From Plantimonas leprariae (GTDB lineage Bacteria > Pseudomonadota > Alphaproteobacteria > Rhizobiales > Rhizobiaceae), in assembly GCF_008802405.1 (NCBI RefSeq), contig NZ_VZDO01000020.1, forward strand, positions 1 through 64,000: DNA of 64,000 nucleotides, given 5' to 3'. The notes under the pieces were generated by a model. The model was not told the origin of the DNA, made no database searches, and saw only the letters and a list, made by a program, of their open reading frames with translations. Every line of letters starts with the position of its first letter. Position 1 is the first letter of the stretch. The position numbers were made by a program, and so were the translations under genes. Of this stretch, positions 51,942-60,094 are shown piece by piece.

Positions 51942-52505
51942 TCACGTCAGGATGCGCATCATCAGAAGCACCCGCTGGGCACCCCTGAGGTCGTCCGAGA
52001 AGTCCGGCTCGCCGCGCGCGATCCGCGCGGCCGCCGCGAGATAGCTCTGCGCCGCCGTCTCGTCGCCCCGCTCCAGCGCCGCCAGCCCGAGGATCGAGCA
52101 GGCGCGCGGATGGCGCGCGCCGAGTTCGACGCAGCGGCCGGCGAGCACCTCCGCTTCATTCAGCCTCCCGGCGCGCAGGGCCAGCACCGCGAGGCCAAGG
52201 CAGCCGTCGACCTTCCGCGACGCACTGTCGCCGACGAGCGCGTCGAGAAGCGCCGCGGCCTCGCCGGTACGGCCCGCCTCGTCCAGCGCGCGAGCCGCCG
52301 CGTAGTCGCCGTCATCGGCAGCAGAAGCAGCGGGCGCTCCGGTTGCTTCGCGCACGGTGCGCCGCGCCGCCGCCAGCGCTTCCGGCGAAACCGCCAGGCC
52401 GGACGCGGCACCGCCTCCCGCCGGCGGGTCGAGCAGCGACGCGGCGGCGACCGTCGGCAGGCCGGCGAAAAGCGCCCCGTATCGCTCCAGCGTCCGTCCG
52501 CTCAC
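51942..52505 (-). CDS. TPR-containing T3SS-cluster protein
   Basis: 187 aa. The N-terminal 60 residues are Ala/Gly-rich; the rest contains TPR-like units (YAAARALDEAGRTGEAAALL, LGLAVLALRAGRLNEAEVLA, ACSILGLAALERGDETAAQS). It starts with ATG 52505 (MSGRTLERYGALFAGLPTVA) and lies 19 nt before the YscG-like gene in the same direction. It may be a class II chaperone or a sorting-platform accessory. No specific client can be read from the sequence. Confidence 0.6.
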   Translation of the reverse strand: MSGRTLERYGALFAGLPTVAAASLLDPPAGGGAASGLAVSPEALAAARRTVREATGAPAASAADDGDYAAARALDEAGRTGEAAALLDALVGDSASRKVDGCLGLAVLALRAGRLNEAEVLAGRCVELGARHPRACSILGLAALERGDETAAQSYLAAAARIARGEPDFSDDLRGAQRVLLMMRILT

Positions 52506-52558
52506 CCGTTCTCCCGCTTCCGCCGCATTTCCGCTCGGGCCCGTCCGTAGGGCTCGCG

Positions 52559-52582
52559 CGGTCGGCCCGGATTTTCCGACCG
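52559..52582. promoter_or_regulatory. Inverted repeat CGGTCGG-N10-CCGACCG in divergent T3SS promoter region
   Basis: Perfect 7-bp arms (52559-52565, 52576-52582) around CCCGGATTTT, between the minus-strand TPR gene (start 52505) and the plus-strand translocator operon (start 52700). It has the same 7-N10-7 geometry as the palindrome before sctD, but a different sequence. AT-rich text (CTCTTAACAGTATCG) follows, where a promoter could lie. Confidence 0.3.
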
Positions 52583-52699
52583 GCTCTTAACAGTATCGCA
52601 ACGTTTCCGGCAGCGGCATTCGACAGGATTTGTTTCGTATGTCACATCGCGACGCGGCGGAATGGGCTTTGGTCGCCGCCGGTCGGGGGACGCGAAGCG

Positions 52700-53008
52700 G
52701 TGCAGGCGGACGGGAGCAGGCAGGACAGCAGCGGCGGGCCCCGGGACGCTTCAGCCGTCCTGGACGGGATCCGCACCACGCTGGAACGCCTCGCCGCCGT
52801 GCCGGCCGTGCGCGACGACCCGGTCTGTGCCGGGATCATGGCGCGGATGGCGACGCCGGAAGGTGCTGAGATCGAAGCGTTCCACGCGCTTGTCGAGGCG
52901 CTGGAAGTGCGGGTCGGCGAGCTTTCCTCCGGCCGGGCCGCGAAAGCGCCGCCTGCGCCCGCCGATCGCCAGCCGACGCGCCGGGCGCGCACGTTTCTGA
53001 AGCTCTAG
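52700..53008 (+). CDS. Small helical protein at the lcrG position
   Basis: 102 aa from GTG 52700, with GGGGGA about 10 nt upstream. Predicted helices cover SAVLDGIRTTLERLAAV and EIEAFHALVEALEVRVGEL; the tail is basic (RQPTRRARTFLKL). In Yersinia lcrG, a 95-aa helical regulator and LcrV partner, precedes lcrV in the lcrGVH-yopBD operon; size and place agree, sequence similarity is not evident. It ends 14 nt before the large tip-protein candidate. The longer frame upstream of 52700 crosses the divergent promoter and is not likely coding. Confidence 0.5.
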   Translation: MQADGSRQDSSGGPRDASAVLDGIRTTLERLAAVPAVRDDPVCAGIMARMATPEGAEIEAFHALVEALEVRVGELSSGRAAKAPPAPADRQPTRRARTFLKL

Positions 53009-53022
53009 AGGGAGGACCCGCG

Positions 53023-55212
53023 ATGGCCAACATCCCGCCGGTCGTGCCGCCCGTGCCGCCGCTGATCCCGGCGGCGACGCCGACGACGAGCATCTTCCAC
53101 ACCGAGAACGGCAACGGCTGGGGCCAGAGCGCCACCGTCAACGCCGGCGCCTACGGGGCCGCGCAGGACCTGTCGAGTCTCGGCACCGCCGCCATGACGA
53201 TCGATGTCTTCGTCAAGGCGTCGCGGCAGGAGCAGGTCGACTGGGTGGGGGAACGGCTCGGCCGCAAGCCGCCGCAGAAGGGCGACACGCTGGCCTTCGG
53301 CGATTTCGTCGCGACCGTCGAAGAAAGGACGGAGAAGTTCCAGCGAGCGGAATACTCGAAGAACGCCCAGGGGCAGCAGCTCTACGACGCCTCCGGCAAG
53401 GCACTGATCAAGTACGTGTGGGACCAGCGCCAGGTCCAGTTCGTTTCCATCCGGCAGAAGGACGGGCAGGACGGGCTGCAGAAGACGGCCGGCGAGCAGG
53501 AAGCGCTGATCCCCTACTTCAACCAGACCGGCTCGTCCGCCACCGGCGGGGCGGCCTACAACGCGGCGAACGCGGAGAACCTGTTCCCGACGATCGACGG
53601 CATCGACGTCAAGCTGCCCGAGAACGAGCGCCCGCCCGGCTTCGGAACGAAGCCGTCGAGCTTCGCCGCCATCCCCGATCTCAAAGCCGACGGAAGCAAC
53701 AGGACGGAGCGCGACACGGCGATCGCCAAGGTCGCGGCGTTCCTCGCCGAGTTCAATACCTGGCATCCGGCCTACCAGGCCGAATGGATGAACCTGCAGG
53801 TGAAGAACGGCGAAAGCCTGTCGGCCGGCGTCGTGCAGATCCCCAAGACCGGCACGGCGGTGGCGACGCTCGTGGTTTCCGCCACCCGGCCGAAGGACGG
53901 TGCCGTCGACCCCGGACTTCTGCGCCAGTTCGCCGCCTATCCGCGCGTCTATACCGTGGAGCAGATCACCAAGAACGACTTCGCGACGATGCCGGCCAGC
54001 GACCAGTCGCGCATCTCGAACACCGACGCCTTCAAGGCCCGCGCGAAGGAGATCGGCCTGTCGGTCGACCGCGACGTCTATGTGGGCAGTCCGAACGGGC
54101 TGATCACGCTTCTGGAAGACGTCATCAACAAGAAGACCGGCACCTACAACACCGAGGTCGTGAACGGCAAGACGGTCGGCAAGTCCCTGCCGGCGGAAGC
54201 CAAGAGCGCCTTCATCGACCAGCTCGAGATCCTGCGCGGGAAGCTGAACGGGATGAGCGTCTTCTCGGACGCCGACATCCAGAAAGAGGTCAAGGATCTG
54301 CGCGACCGCTTCGAGCGACTCGTCGCCTTTTGGGACGTCCGGCCGGGCAGCTACGACCCGGCGAACGCCCGCAGCAGCGCCGGCGCGAACTACAGCGCCT
54401 GGATCCCCGTCTACACGTCGAACGACAAGGACGCCGCCAACAAGCCGGTGAGCGTGCCGAGGAACGTCATCAGCCTCGACGACAACCAGACGATCAACAA
54501 CGGCTACAAGACGTTCCTGGTGCAGGAACAGCGCATCCGGGACATGGCGGCGACCCGCAACACCATGGCCAACGGCGACGGCACCTTGAACGGCAAGAAG
54601 CTCGACGTGCCGGGCCTGATCTACTACTTCCAGAACCAGTACAACCTCGAAGGCGAGGCCAAGGTCGTCGCCGACACCGAGGAGGTGAAGCAGCAGAACG
54701 CCTATCTCCAGACGATCTCCGAGATGCAACGGCTGGTGAACCAGGTGCTGACGCGCTTCGGCAAAGAGGATAAGAGCGTCAAGACGGTCGGCGATCTCGG
54801 CGAGAACTACTTCAAGGAGAAGACCGTCGAGGCGCAGAGCTCGGATCCCGCGACCCGGGCGGAAGCCCGGCGGAACCTCCAGATCATCGCGATGTTCAAC
54901 AGCCGCTCGGGCCAGCAGCCGCACCCGCTGGAGAAGCTGCGCGGCTTCACTCGCCAGACCATCGATCTGACGCAACCCATCAATAACGACGACAAGACGG
55001 CAGGCTGGAAGCTGACCACCAAGGATTCCGGCCAGTGGGGCCAGTACGGCACGCAGCTTTCCGAGATGGTAACGATCGTCAACCAGAGCAGCCAGTTGCA
55101 GATGAACAACATCAATTCCGAGGACCGGCAGCGCAACCGCTACTACGATCTCGCCAACAGCGCGCTGCAGAAGCTCGGCGACATGGTGCAGAACATCGCC
55201 CATGCGACCTGA
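53023..55212 (+). CDS. Large hydrophilic T3SS protein, needle-tip (SctA/LcrV-position) candidate
   Basis: 729-aa, wholly hydrophilic protein without signal peptide or membrane helix. The N-terminus is Pro-rich (ANIPPVVPPVPPLIPAATP), then mixed alpha/beta. The C-terminal 60 residues form an amphipathic helix (QLSEMVTIVNQSSQLQMNNI, RYYDLANSALQKLGDMVQNI) of the type that ends tip proteins and EspA/SseB-like filaments. Its place after an lcrG-sized gene and before SctX, SctY, SycD-like and YopB/YopD-like genes suggests the tip role. At 729 aa it is over twice LcrV (about 326 aa), so an effector or filament protein are alternatives. Codon use is like its neighbours. Confidence 0.5.
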   Translation: MANIPPVVPPVPPLIPAATPTTSIFHTENGNGWGQSATVNAGAYGAAQDLSSLGTAAMTIDVFVKASRQEQVDWVGERLGRKPPQKGDTLAFGDFVATVEERTEKFQRAEYSKNAQGQQLYDASGKALIKYVWDQRQVQFVSIRQKDGQDGLQKTAGEQEALIPYFNQTGSSATGGAAYNAANAENLFPTIDGIDVKLPENERPPGFGTKPSSFAAIPDLKADGSNRTERDTAIAKVAAFLAEFNTWHPAYQAEWMNLQVKNGESLSAGVVQIPKTGTAVATLVVSATRPKDGAVDPGLLRQFAAYPRVYTVEQITKNDFATMPASDQSRISNTDAFKARAKEIGLSVDRDVYVGSPNGLITLLEDVINKKTGTYNTEVVNGKTVGKSLPAEAKSAFIDQLEILRGKLNGMSVFSDADIQKEVKDLRDRFERLVAFWDVRPGSYDPANARSSAGANYSAWIPVYTSNDKDAANKPVSVPRNVISLDDNQTINNGYKTFLVQEQRIRDMAATRNTMANGDGTLNGKKLDVPGLIYYFQNQYNLEGEAKVVADTEEVKQQNAYLQTISEMQRLVNQVLTRFGKEDKSVKTVGDLGENYFKEKTVEAQSSDPATRAEARRNLQIIAMFNSRSGQQPHPLEKLRGFTRQTIDLTQPINNDDKTAGWKLTTKDSGQWGQYGTQLSEMVTIVNQSSQLQMNNINSEDRQRNRYYDLANSALQKLGDMVQNIAHAT

Positions 55213-55240
55213 CGCCGCGAACTGACGAGGGAAGCGCGCG

Positions 55241-55630
55241 ATGCGCATCAAAGGCCTCGATATCGGCGTCGAATCGGTCAGCCGCTTGCAGGTGGAGGAC
55301 GAGGTCCACCTGCCAGCGGAGGGCCGCCTCGCGCCAGCCTTCCTGCCGGAATACCGCGCGCTGGACTCCATCCTGAACCGCCCGTCGCTCGACGAGCGCC
55401 TGCCGGACCTCCTCCTGCCGCAGGGGCTCGACCCCGACCTCCTCGAACCGGCTGTCCTTTCCCGCACCCGCGAGGCGGCGGCGGCGCTGTTCCGCGAGCT
55501 GTCGCGCGCGGGGAGCGGGCGATCGTCCGAGGACCGGCGCGCCTTCGCCGCCGCCGGCGACCTTCTCGCCGAGGACATGGGCCTGGACGAGGAGGTGCGC
55601 GCCGCGCTCGCTCTTCTCCTGCGCGGATGA
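55241..55630 (+). CDS. sctX: T3SS export factor SctX (YscX family)
   Basis: 129-aa protein. It begins with a YscX-like MRIKGLDIGVESVSRL (compare HIGIEKLSAISLE), has an LPxxG segment and a mid Pro-rich part, and ends AFAAAGDLLAEDMGLDEEVR to ALALLLRG. This parallels YscX LQAAAALLKCQQDDDRLLQI to ILNLLHKV. YscX is itself exported, binds YscY and the SctV gate, and exists only in Ysc-type systems. The next gene, overlapping by 4 nt, is its expected partner, which strengthens the call. Confidence 0.72.
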   Translation: MRIKGLDIGVESVSRLQVEDEVHLPAEGRLAPAFLPEYRALDSILNRPSLDERLPDLLLPQGLDPDLLEPAVLSRTREAAAALFRELSRAGSGRSSEDRRAFAAAGDLLAEDMGLDEEVRAALALLLRG

Positions 55631-56037
55631 CCGCGGCGCTCCTCCCCGGCGCGGCGGAGCCGGCCGGCCTTTCGCGGCGCGGCCGCGACTTCCTGCTGCT
55701 CTGGATCTTCGTGCAGGTCCGGCACGGCTATCCCGAGCGCGCCGCCGCGGTCGCCGACGCGCTCCGCCGGCTCGGCGACGGGAGCGCGGAGGTCGCGACC
55801 GCCGAGGCGGTGCTCGCCTTCCTCGCCGGCCGCTGGCGCGACACGCTCGCCCGCCTCGACGAACTCGACCGGATCGACCCGCTGGAGCGCTTCGGCTCCT
55901 ATCGCCTCACCGAGCGCCAGCGCATGCGCCGCTATCTTCGCACCCGCTGCCTGTTCGAGCTCGGCGACGAGCCGCGCGCCAAGGACGCGCTGGAAGCGTA
56001 TCTCCGGCATGGCGAGACGGGCGAGGAAGCCGAGTAG
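55627..56037 (+). CDS. sctY: T3SS chaperone SctY (YscY family, TPR)
   Basis: 136-aa TPR protein. The segment LSRRGRDFLLLWIFVQVRHG then YPERAAAVADALRRL follows YscY (LTKRQQEFLLLNGWLQLQCG then HAERACILLDALLTL) almost position by position. Further TPR helices follow (ATAEAVLAFLAGRWRDTLAR; RRYLRTRCLFELGDEPRAKD). YscY is the chaperone of YscX. The ATGA overlap with sctX gives coupled synthesis of the pair. It is followed by a 104-bp gap before the next chaperone gene. Confidence 0.75.
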   Translation: MTAALLPGAAEPAGLSRRGRDFLLLWIFVQVRHGYPERAAAVADALRRLGDGSAEVATAEAVLAFLAGRWRDTLARLDELDRIDPLERFGSYRLTERQRMRRYLRTRCLFELGDEPRAKDALEAYLRHGETGEEAE

Positions 56038-56141
56038 ACGCGCCGAACCGGCCCGGCGCGAACCTCCTGTCATCTACGACACAACGCCGCCGCCGCCGCG
56101 CTCCTAAGGTCGCTTTACCAGCCAGGGAGCTTCGAGCCGCG

Positions 56142-56690
56142 ATGTCGATCCTCAACAGCCGCTTCACCGACCGCGAGACTCTCCAGGACGCGCACGCCTT
56201 CGCCGCCCAGCTCGTCGACGGGGCTTTCGAGCATGCCGAACTCGACGAGCGCCAGAAGAGCATCGTCGAGCTGATGGGCGAAGGCCTGTCGCTGGCGGAC
56301 ATCTTCGGCATCACCAAGGACGAGCTCGACGCGCTGGTGAACCAGGCCTGCCTGTTCATCCAGGCCGGCGACACCGCCAAGGCGCGCGACGTCCTGACGA
56401 AGCTCGCCCAGCTCGAACCGACCGACGAGCGCGGCTCCTACCTTCTCGGCACGACGTTCCAGATGGAAGGCGACCTCGAACGCGCCGTGTTCTTCTACAC
56501 CCGCTTCCTCGCGCTCGACGCGACGAACCCGGAAGGGTACCTGCGCCTCGGCGAATGCCTGATGACCGCGGGCGAGCGGAACGAGGCCACCGCCGCCTTC
56601 CGGACGGCGCTCGACTTCGCCCGCGAGGGCAAGGGGCGGCCCGGCAACGCCGAGCATGCCGAACAGATGCTCGGCCTCCTGGCCGCCTGA
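56142..56690 (+). CDS. Class II translocator chaperone, SycD/LcrH family
   Basis: 182-aa protein with three TPRs. The N-terminal LMGEGLSLADIFGITKDELDAL part (compare SSDTLEQLYSLAF of SycD) precedes repeats ALVNQACLFIQAGDTAKARD, GSYLLGTTFQMEGDLERAVF and GYLRLGECLMTAGERNEATA. The concave TPR groove binds both hydrophobic translocators until export. The YopB-like and YopD-like genes directly follow, which is the invariant SycD arrangement. AGGGAGC precedes the ATG. Confidence 0.88.
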   Translation: MSILNSRFTDRETLQDAHAFAAQLVDGAFEHAELDERQKSIVELMGEGLSLADIFGITKDELDALVNQACLFIQAGDTAKARDVLTKLAQLEPTDERGSYLLGTTFQMEGDLERAVFFYTRFLALDATNPEGYLRLGECLMTAGERNEATAAFRTALDFAREGKGRPGNAEHAEQMLGLLAA

Positions 56691-56739
56691 CGCTCTTTTC
56701 ACCCTTTCCTTTCGGCCACGCGGCCCGGAGCTCATTCCC

Positions 56740-58005
56740 ATGTCCAATACCACGATCGGCAACACCGCGGGCGTCAACCTGCAGGCGCTCCTCCAGGGCA
56801 AGCTCGGCGAGGCTATGGAGAAAGGCGTCGGCACCGGCCTCGCTGGCGCGGCCGGCGCTCTGCCCTCCGCGAAGGCGGCGGCGCCGTCCTCGGCCGTCAC
56901 GATGTCGATCAATTCCTCCATCGCGAGCATGATGACCACCGGGGGCGGCAAGGTCGACACCGAGGTGCTGATCATCCAGATCGCCGAGAAGATGAAGGAC
57001 ACCGAGTCGACGAGCCAGGAAGGCAAGATCAAGCTCGACCAGCAGACCAAGAAGAACGCGCTCGACGACAAGCACACCAAGCTGAAGGAAGCGCACGAGA
57101 AGATGGAGGAGGCCGAGAAGAAGAAGCACTCCGACAGCATCCTCGACAAGATCAAGCTCGCCTTCCAGTGGATCGGCGCGGCGCTCGCCGTCGCGACGGC
57201 CGCGATCATGATCGCGACAGGCGTCGGCGCGGTGGTCGGCGCGATGCTGATCGTCGCCGCCGTCGCGACCATCATGATGGCGGTGAACGAGACGGTGCAG
57301 GTCGCGACCAAGGACGCCGGGCTCAACGGCGGCGCCGGCTTCGGCCTGATGGGCGCGGCGGTCTATGCCGGGATGAAGGCCGGCAATGCCAGCGACGAGG
57401 ACATCCAGAAGCAGGTGCAGAAGGCCGACATGGGCTTCACCATCGCCCTCACCGTGGTCGCGGTCGTCGCCTCGGTCGGCGCCGGCGTCGCCAGCGCCGC
57501 CAACGCCATCCGCTCCGGCGTGCAGGCCGGCGTCCAGGCGAGCATCCAGACCGGGCAGAAGGTCGCCTCCAGCGCCGCTTCGCTAGCGGAGAAGACGGTC
57601 GAGCTCGCCAAGGGCCTGAAGGACTCGATCAAGGCCGGCTACGCGGTCGCCAAGCTGGTGAGCGACATCGGCAGCGAGGGCGCCAAGACCGTCAGCCGCG
57701 GCCTCACCATCGCCAGGACCGTCGTCCAGGTCGGCTCCGACGTGAACCAGGTCGGCACCGCCGCGGTTGAGGGCGCGAGCGCCGGCCTGCGCTACCAGGC
57801 GGCGGAGGCGACGAGCCAGGGCAAGAAGCTGCATGCCGAGGCGAAGGAGATGGAGGGCACGCTCGCGCAGCTCGACGACATGATCGACCAGGCGCTGCAG
57901 CGCCTGATGGCGGCCTCGCAGCGCTTCAACGACATCCTCGACAACATGGTCGAGGCGATCAACGACCGCGGCGCCACCACCGCCGCGATGAAGTTCCGCG
58001 CCTGA
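56740..58005 (+). CDS. sctE: Large hydrophobic translocator SctE (YopB-like)
   Basis: 421-aa pore-forming translocator. A coiled coil at about residues 90-130 (QQTKKNALDDKHTKLKEAHE) precedes two hydrophobic regions at about 142-183 (AFQWIGAALAVATAAIMIAT; GVGAVVGAMLIVAAVATIMM) and 231-253 (GFTIALTVVAVVASVGAGV), the usual hairpin inserted in the host membrane. Amphipathic helices fill the C-terminal part. No signal peptide. Start ATG 56740 (MSNTTIGNTAGVNLQ), 49 nt after its chaperone gene; the frame upstream overlaps that gene. Confidence 0.88.
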   Translation: MSNTTIGNTAGVNLQALLQGKLGEAMEKGVGTGLAGAAGALPSAKAAAPSSAVTMSINSSIASMMTTGGGKVDTEVLIIQIAEKMKDTESTSQEGKIKLDQQTKKNALDDKHTKLKEAHEKMEEAEKKKHSDSILDKIKLAFQWIGAALAVATAAIMIATGVGAVVGAMLIVAAVATIMMAVNETVQVATKDAGLNGGAGFGLMGAAVYAGMKAGNASDEDIQKQVQKADMGFTIALTVVAVVASVGAGVASAANAIRSGVQAGVQASIQTGQKVASSAASLAEKTVELAKGLKDSIKAGYAVAKLVSDIGSEGAKTVSRGLTIARTVVQVGSDVNQVGTAAVEGASAGLRYQAAEATSQGKKLHAEAKEMEGTLAQLDDMIDQALQRLMAASQRFNDILDNMVEAINDRGATTAAMKFRA

Positions 58006-58039
58006 GCCGCGCCCTCCCCGTTCCAGAGGACAGACACCC

Positions 58040-58969
58040 ATGACCACATCCATTCCCGGCGGCCGGATCGTCTCGAACCTCGGCACCGCGCTCGGCCTCG
58101 AAGGCATCGGCAAGACCGACAGGAGCGAGCAGGCGACGGGCGCCGGCGCGCTCGGTCTCGGCGGCGGCGTTCCGTCCGCTTCCGGCCGCACCCAGTCCTA
58201 TTCGATCACCGGTTCCGGTGGCGAGATCCCCGGCGCGGATGCGCAGAAGCGGCTGGAGGACGCGTTCGCCAAGCTCGGCACCTTCTCGACCGGCGACCTG
58301 TCGCGCCTCGTCGGCGAGGTGATGATGAAGATGAACGAGCAGCAGCGCCAGAGCGCGCTCGACAGCCGCACCGCCGCCTACGAGCAGCAGAAGACCGAAC
58401 TCGTCGGCCAGGCGGCGGAGATGCGCGAGGCCGCCGACAAGATGATGGCCGGCGCGATCACCGCGGTGGTGCTGTCGGCGGTGTCCGGTTTCCTCAGCGT
58501 CGCCGGCTCCGTGAAGTCGGCGATGGGCCAGGCGAAGGCCATCGGCGGCATGCAGTCCGCCAACAACGCCCTGAAGGCGCCGGCCGAATCCGCGGGCGAC
58601 CTCGGCAAGACGGCCGGCTCGCTGAAGGCGACGAAGGTCGAGGTGAGCGCGACGGCGCTCGAACAGGACTTCAAGATCGCCGAGCAGCAGGGCTCGCGCG
58701 CGGCGACGATCGGCAGCATCTTCAAGACCACCGGCGAGATGAGCCAGAGCATCGGCTCGTCCGCCCACCAGATGACCGAAGCGCAGGCCAAGCAGGACGA
58801 GGCGGACGCCCAGCTCCGGGCCGCCGACGCCACCGCCGCCGCGCAGCAGGGCGACATGGCGAAGGAAATCCAGCAGAACATGAAGGACATGATGGCGGCC
58901 ATCGTCAACTTCGTGAAGGAGATGCGCGACATCGAGGTCGAGCAGATGCGCGCCGTCACCCGCGGCTGA
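58040..58969 (+). CDS. sctB: Small hydrophobic translocator SctB (YopD-like)
   Basis: 309-aa protein with one hydrophobic segment at about residues 136-158 (MMAGAITAVVLSAVSGFLSV). Helical stretches flank it, and a C-terminal amphipathic helix (MKDMMAAIVNFVKEMRDIEV) matches the YopD type. It is expected to form the host-membrane pore with SctE. CCAGAGGAC lies before the ATG. It is third in the sycD-sctE-sctB set and followed after 10 nt by a CesT-like chaperone. Confidence 0.85.
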   Translation: MTTSIPGGRIVSNLGTALGLEGIGKTDRSEQATGAGALGLGGGVPSASGRTQSYSITGSGGEIPGADAQKRLEDAFAKLGTFSTGDLSRLVGEVMMKMNEQQRQSALDSRTAAYEQQKTELVGQAAEMREAADKMMAGAITAVVLSAVSGFLSVAGSVKSAMGQAKAIGGMQSANNALKAPAESAGDLGKTAGSLKATKVEVSATALEQDFKIAEQQGSRAATIGSIFKTTGEMSQSIGSSAHQMTEAQAKQDEADAQLRAADATAAAQQGDMAKEIQQNMKDMMAAIVNFVKEMRDIEVEQMRAVTRG

Positions 58970-58979
58970 GCGGCCGGCG

Positions 58980-59465
58980 ATGCGCGAGGGCGATTTCACG
59001 GCAGCGGTGCGCCGCCTGTTCGAGCGGCTCGGCCTCGGCGAGCCGCGCTTCGACGGCACCGGCATCGTGCGCCTCCGGATCGAGGCGGTGGGCGTCAACC
59101 TCACCGACGGCGGCAACGGGCGGATGCTGATCGAGGCGCAGGCCGGGCCGCTGCCGCCGGACGGGCCGGCGCGCGCCGGCGCGGTCGCCGAGGTGCTGCG
59201 GACCGCGGCGGGCCTCCTTCTCGACAGCGAGGCCGGCACGTATCTGCGCGCCTTTCCGGGCGGCCAGGACATGGTGCTCGTCCAGGCGAGCCATCCCTGC
59301 CGGAGCGGCGATCTCGACCGGCTCGCGACGCGCATCGAGGACGTCGTCCACCTTGCCGAACTGCACGGGGCGAGCCTCGCCTCCGGCGCGTCGGCCAAGG
59401 CCGCGCCGCGGCCCGCAAAGCCCGCTGCGCCGGGGATTGACGATATGTTGATATTCCGGCCCTGA
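58980..59465 (+). CDS. CesT-type T3SS chaperone with C-terminal tail
   Basis: 161 aa. Residues 1-125 show the class I chaperone pattern: helix REGDFTAAVRRLFERLGLG, strands VRLRIEAVGVNLTDGG and RMLIEAQAGPLP, a second helix, strand DMVLVQASHPC, and the last helix LDRLATRIEDVVHLAEL. An Ala/Lys/Pro tail of about 35 residues ending DDMLIFRP is extra. Its client is unknown; it may serve SctB, the large tip candidate or an effector outside the window. Confidence 0.68.
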   Translation: MREGDFTAAVRRLFERLGLGEPRFDGTGIVRLRIEAVGVNLTDGGNGRMLIEAQAGPLPPDGPARAGAVAEVLRTAAGLLLDSEAGTYLRAFPGGQDMVLVQASHPCRSGDLDRLATRIEDVVHLAELHGASLASGASAKAAPRPAKPAAPGIDDMLIFRP

Positions 59466-59507
59466 GCCGGCTCGGGCCGCTTGAGAGCGGCGCATGCGGC
59501 GTGTAAG

Positions 59508-59520
59508 CCATTGCCAATGG
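59508..59520. promoter_or_regulatory. Palindrome CCATTG-C-CAATGG upstream of TPR gene
   Basis: A perfect 13-bp palindrome in the 153-bp gap before the TPR gene at 59619, with a lower-GC stretch (59570-59600) downstream. It could be an operator for the second chaperone/secreted-protein group. It contains an in-frame ATG (59517) that would extend the TPR protein, but I prefer 59619. Confidence 0.35.
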
Positions 59521-59618
59521 AAGCGACCGCCCTAGAGCGGCCGGGTCCGCCGCGCGAAACCTCGCGCCACCGTGCTGATACCGATCTCCCTTTCAGTTTC
59601 GATGACGGACCCCAACCC

Positions 59619-60083
59619 ATGCCCGAGAACCCTTCTCTCGACTTCACGCAGCCGGGCGCACTCCTCGCGGCCCTCGGCCTTCGCTCCGGCGACCTCGACG
59701 CGGGGCTGACCGTCGGGGCGAACCTGCGCCGCAAGGGCGAAGGCATCGAAGCGCTGCGCCTCTTCGCGACGATGGCGCTCTGCGAGCCGACGAACTTCAG
59801 CTACCAGCTGGCGCTCGCCGACTGCGCGGCCGAGCTGGACCAGCCCTATCTCGCGATCCAGGCCGCCGCGGTGCTGATCACGCTCGAGCCGAAGGACCCG
59901 CGCGGCTACTTCATCAGCGGGCGGTCCTGCCTGCAGGCGAACCTTCCCGCCGAAGCGCGGGAGGACCTGTCGCGCGCCGTCTCGCTGTCGGAAGCGGCCG
60001 GCATCGCGCCGCTCGCCGACGAGTGCCGGCGCCTGCTGGCGGCTCTCGACACCGCGCCGCAGCCGGCCGCGCAGGTCGCCTGA
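59619..60083 (+). CDS. SycD-like TPR chaperone, second copy
   Basis: 154-aa protein. TPR units: VGANLRRKGEGIEALRLFAT, YQLALADCAAELDQPYLAIQ, and GYFISGRSCLQANLPAEARE. The pattern is that of class II chaperones for translocators (SycD/IpgC), though the N-terminal helix differs from the copy at 56142. It heads a group with another TPR gene and two unrecognised large proteins. It may therefore serve a second set of secreted proteins. The start ATG 59619 (MPENPSLDFTQPG) is moderately certain. Confidence 0.72.
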   Translation: MPENPSLDFTQPGALLAALGLRSGDLDAGLTVGANLRRKGEGIEALRLFATMALCEPTNFSYQLALADCAAELDQPYLAIQAAAVLITLEPKDPRGYFISGRSCLQANLPAEAREDLSRAVSLSEAAGIAPLADECRRLLAALDTAPQPAAQVA

Positions 60084-60094
60084 GGCGACCGGCC

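Noticed and set aside
53005-56073. 1022-codon open frame on the minus strand
   Set aside because: Antisense to the tip-protein candidate and sctX/sctY; low-complexity composition, no recognisable fold, and it conflicts with operon structure.
52640-56085. Shared TGTCA...CGAC box before the lcrG-like (52650 area) and sycD-like (56070 area) genes
   Set aside because: Spacing differs between the two and the match is short; likely chance in this base composition.
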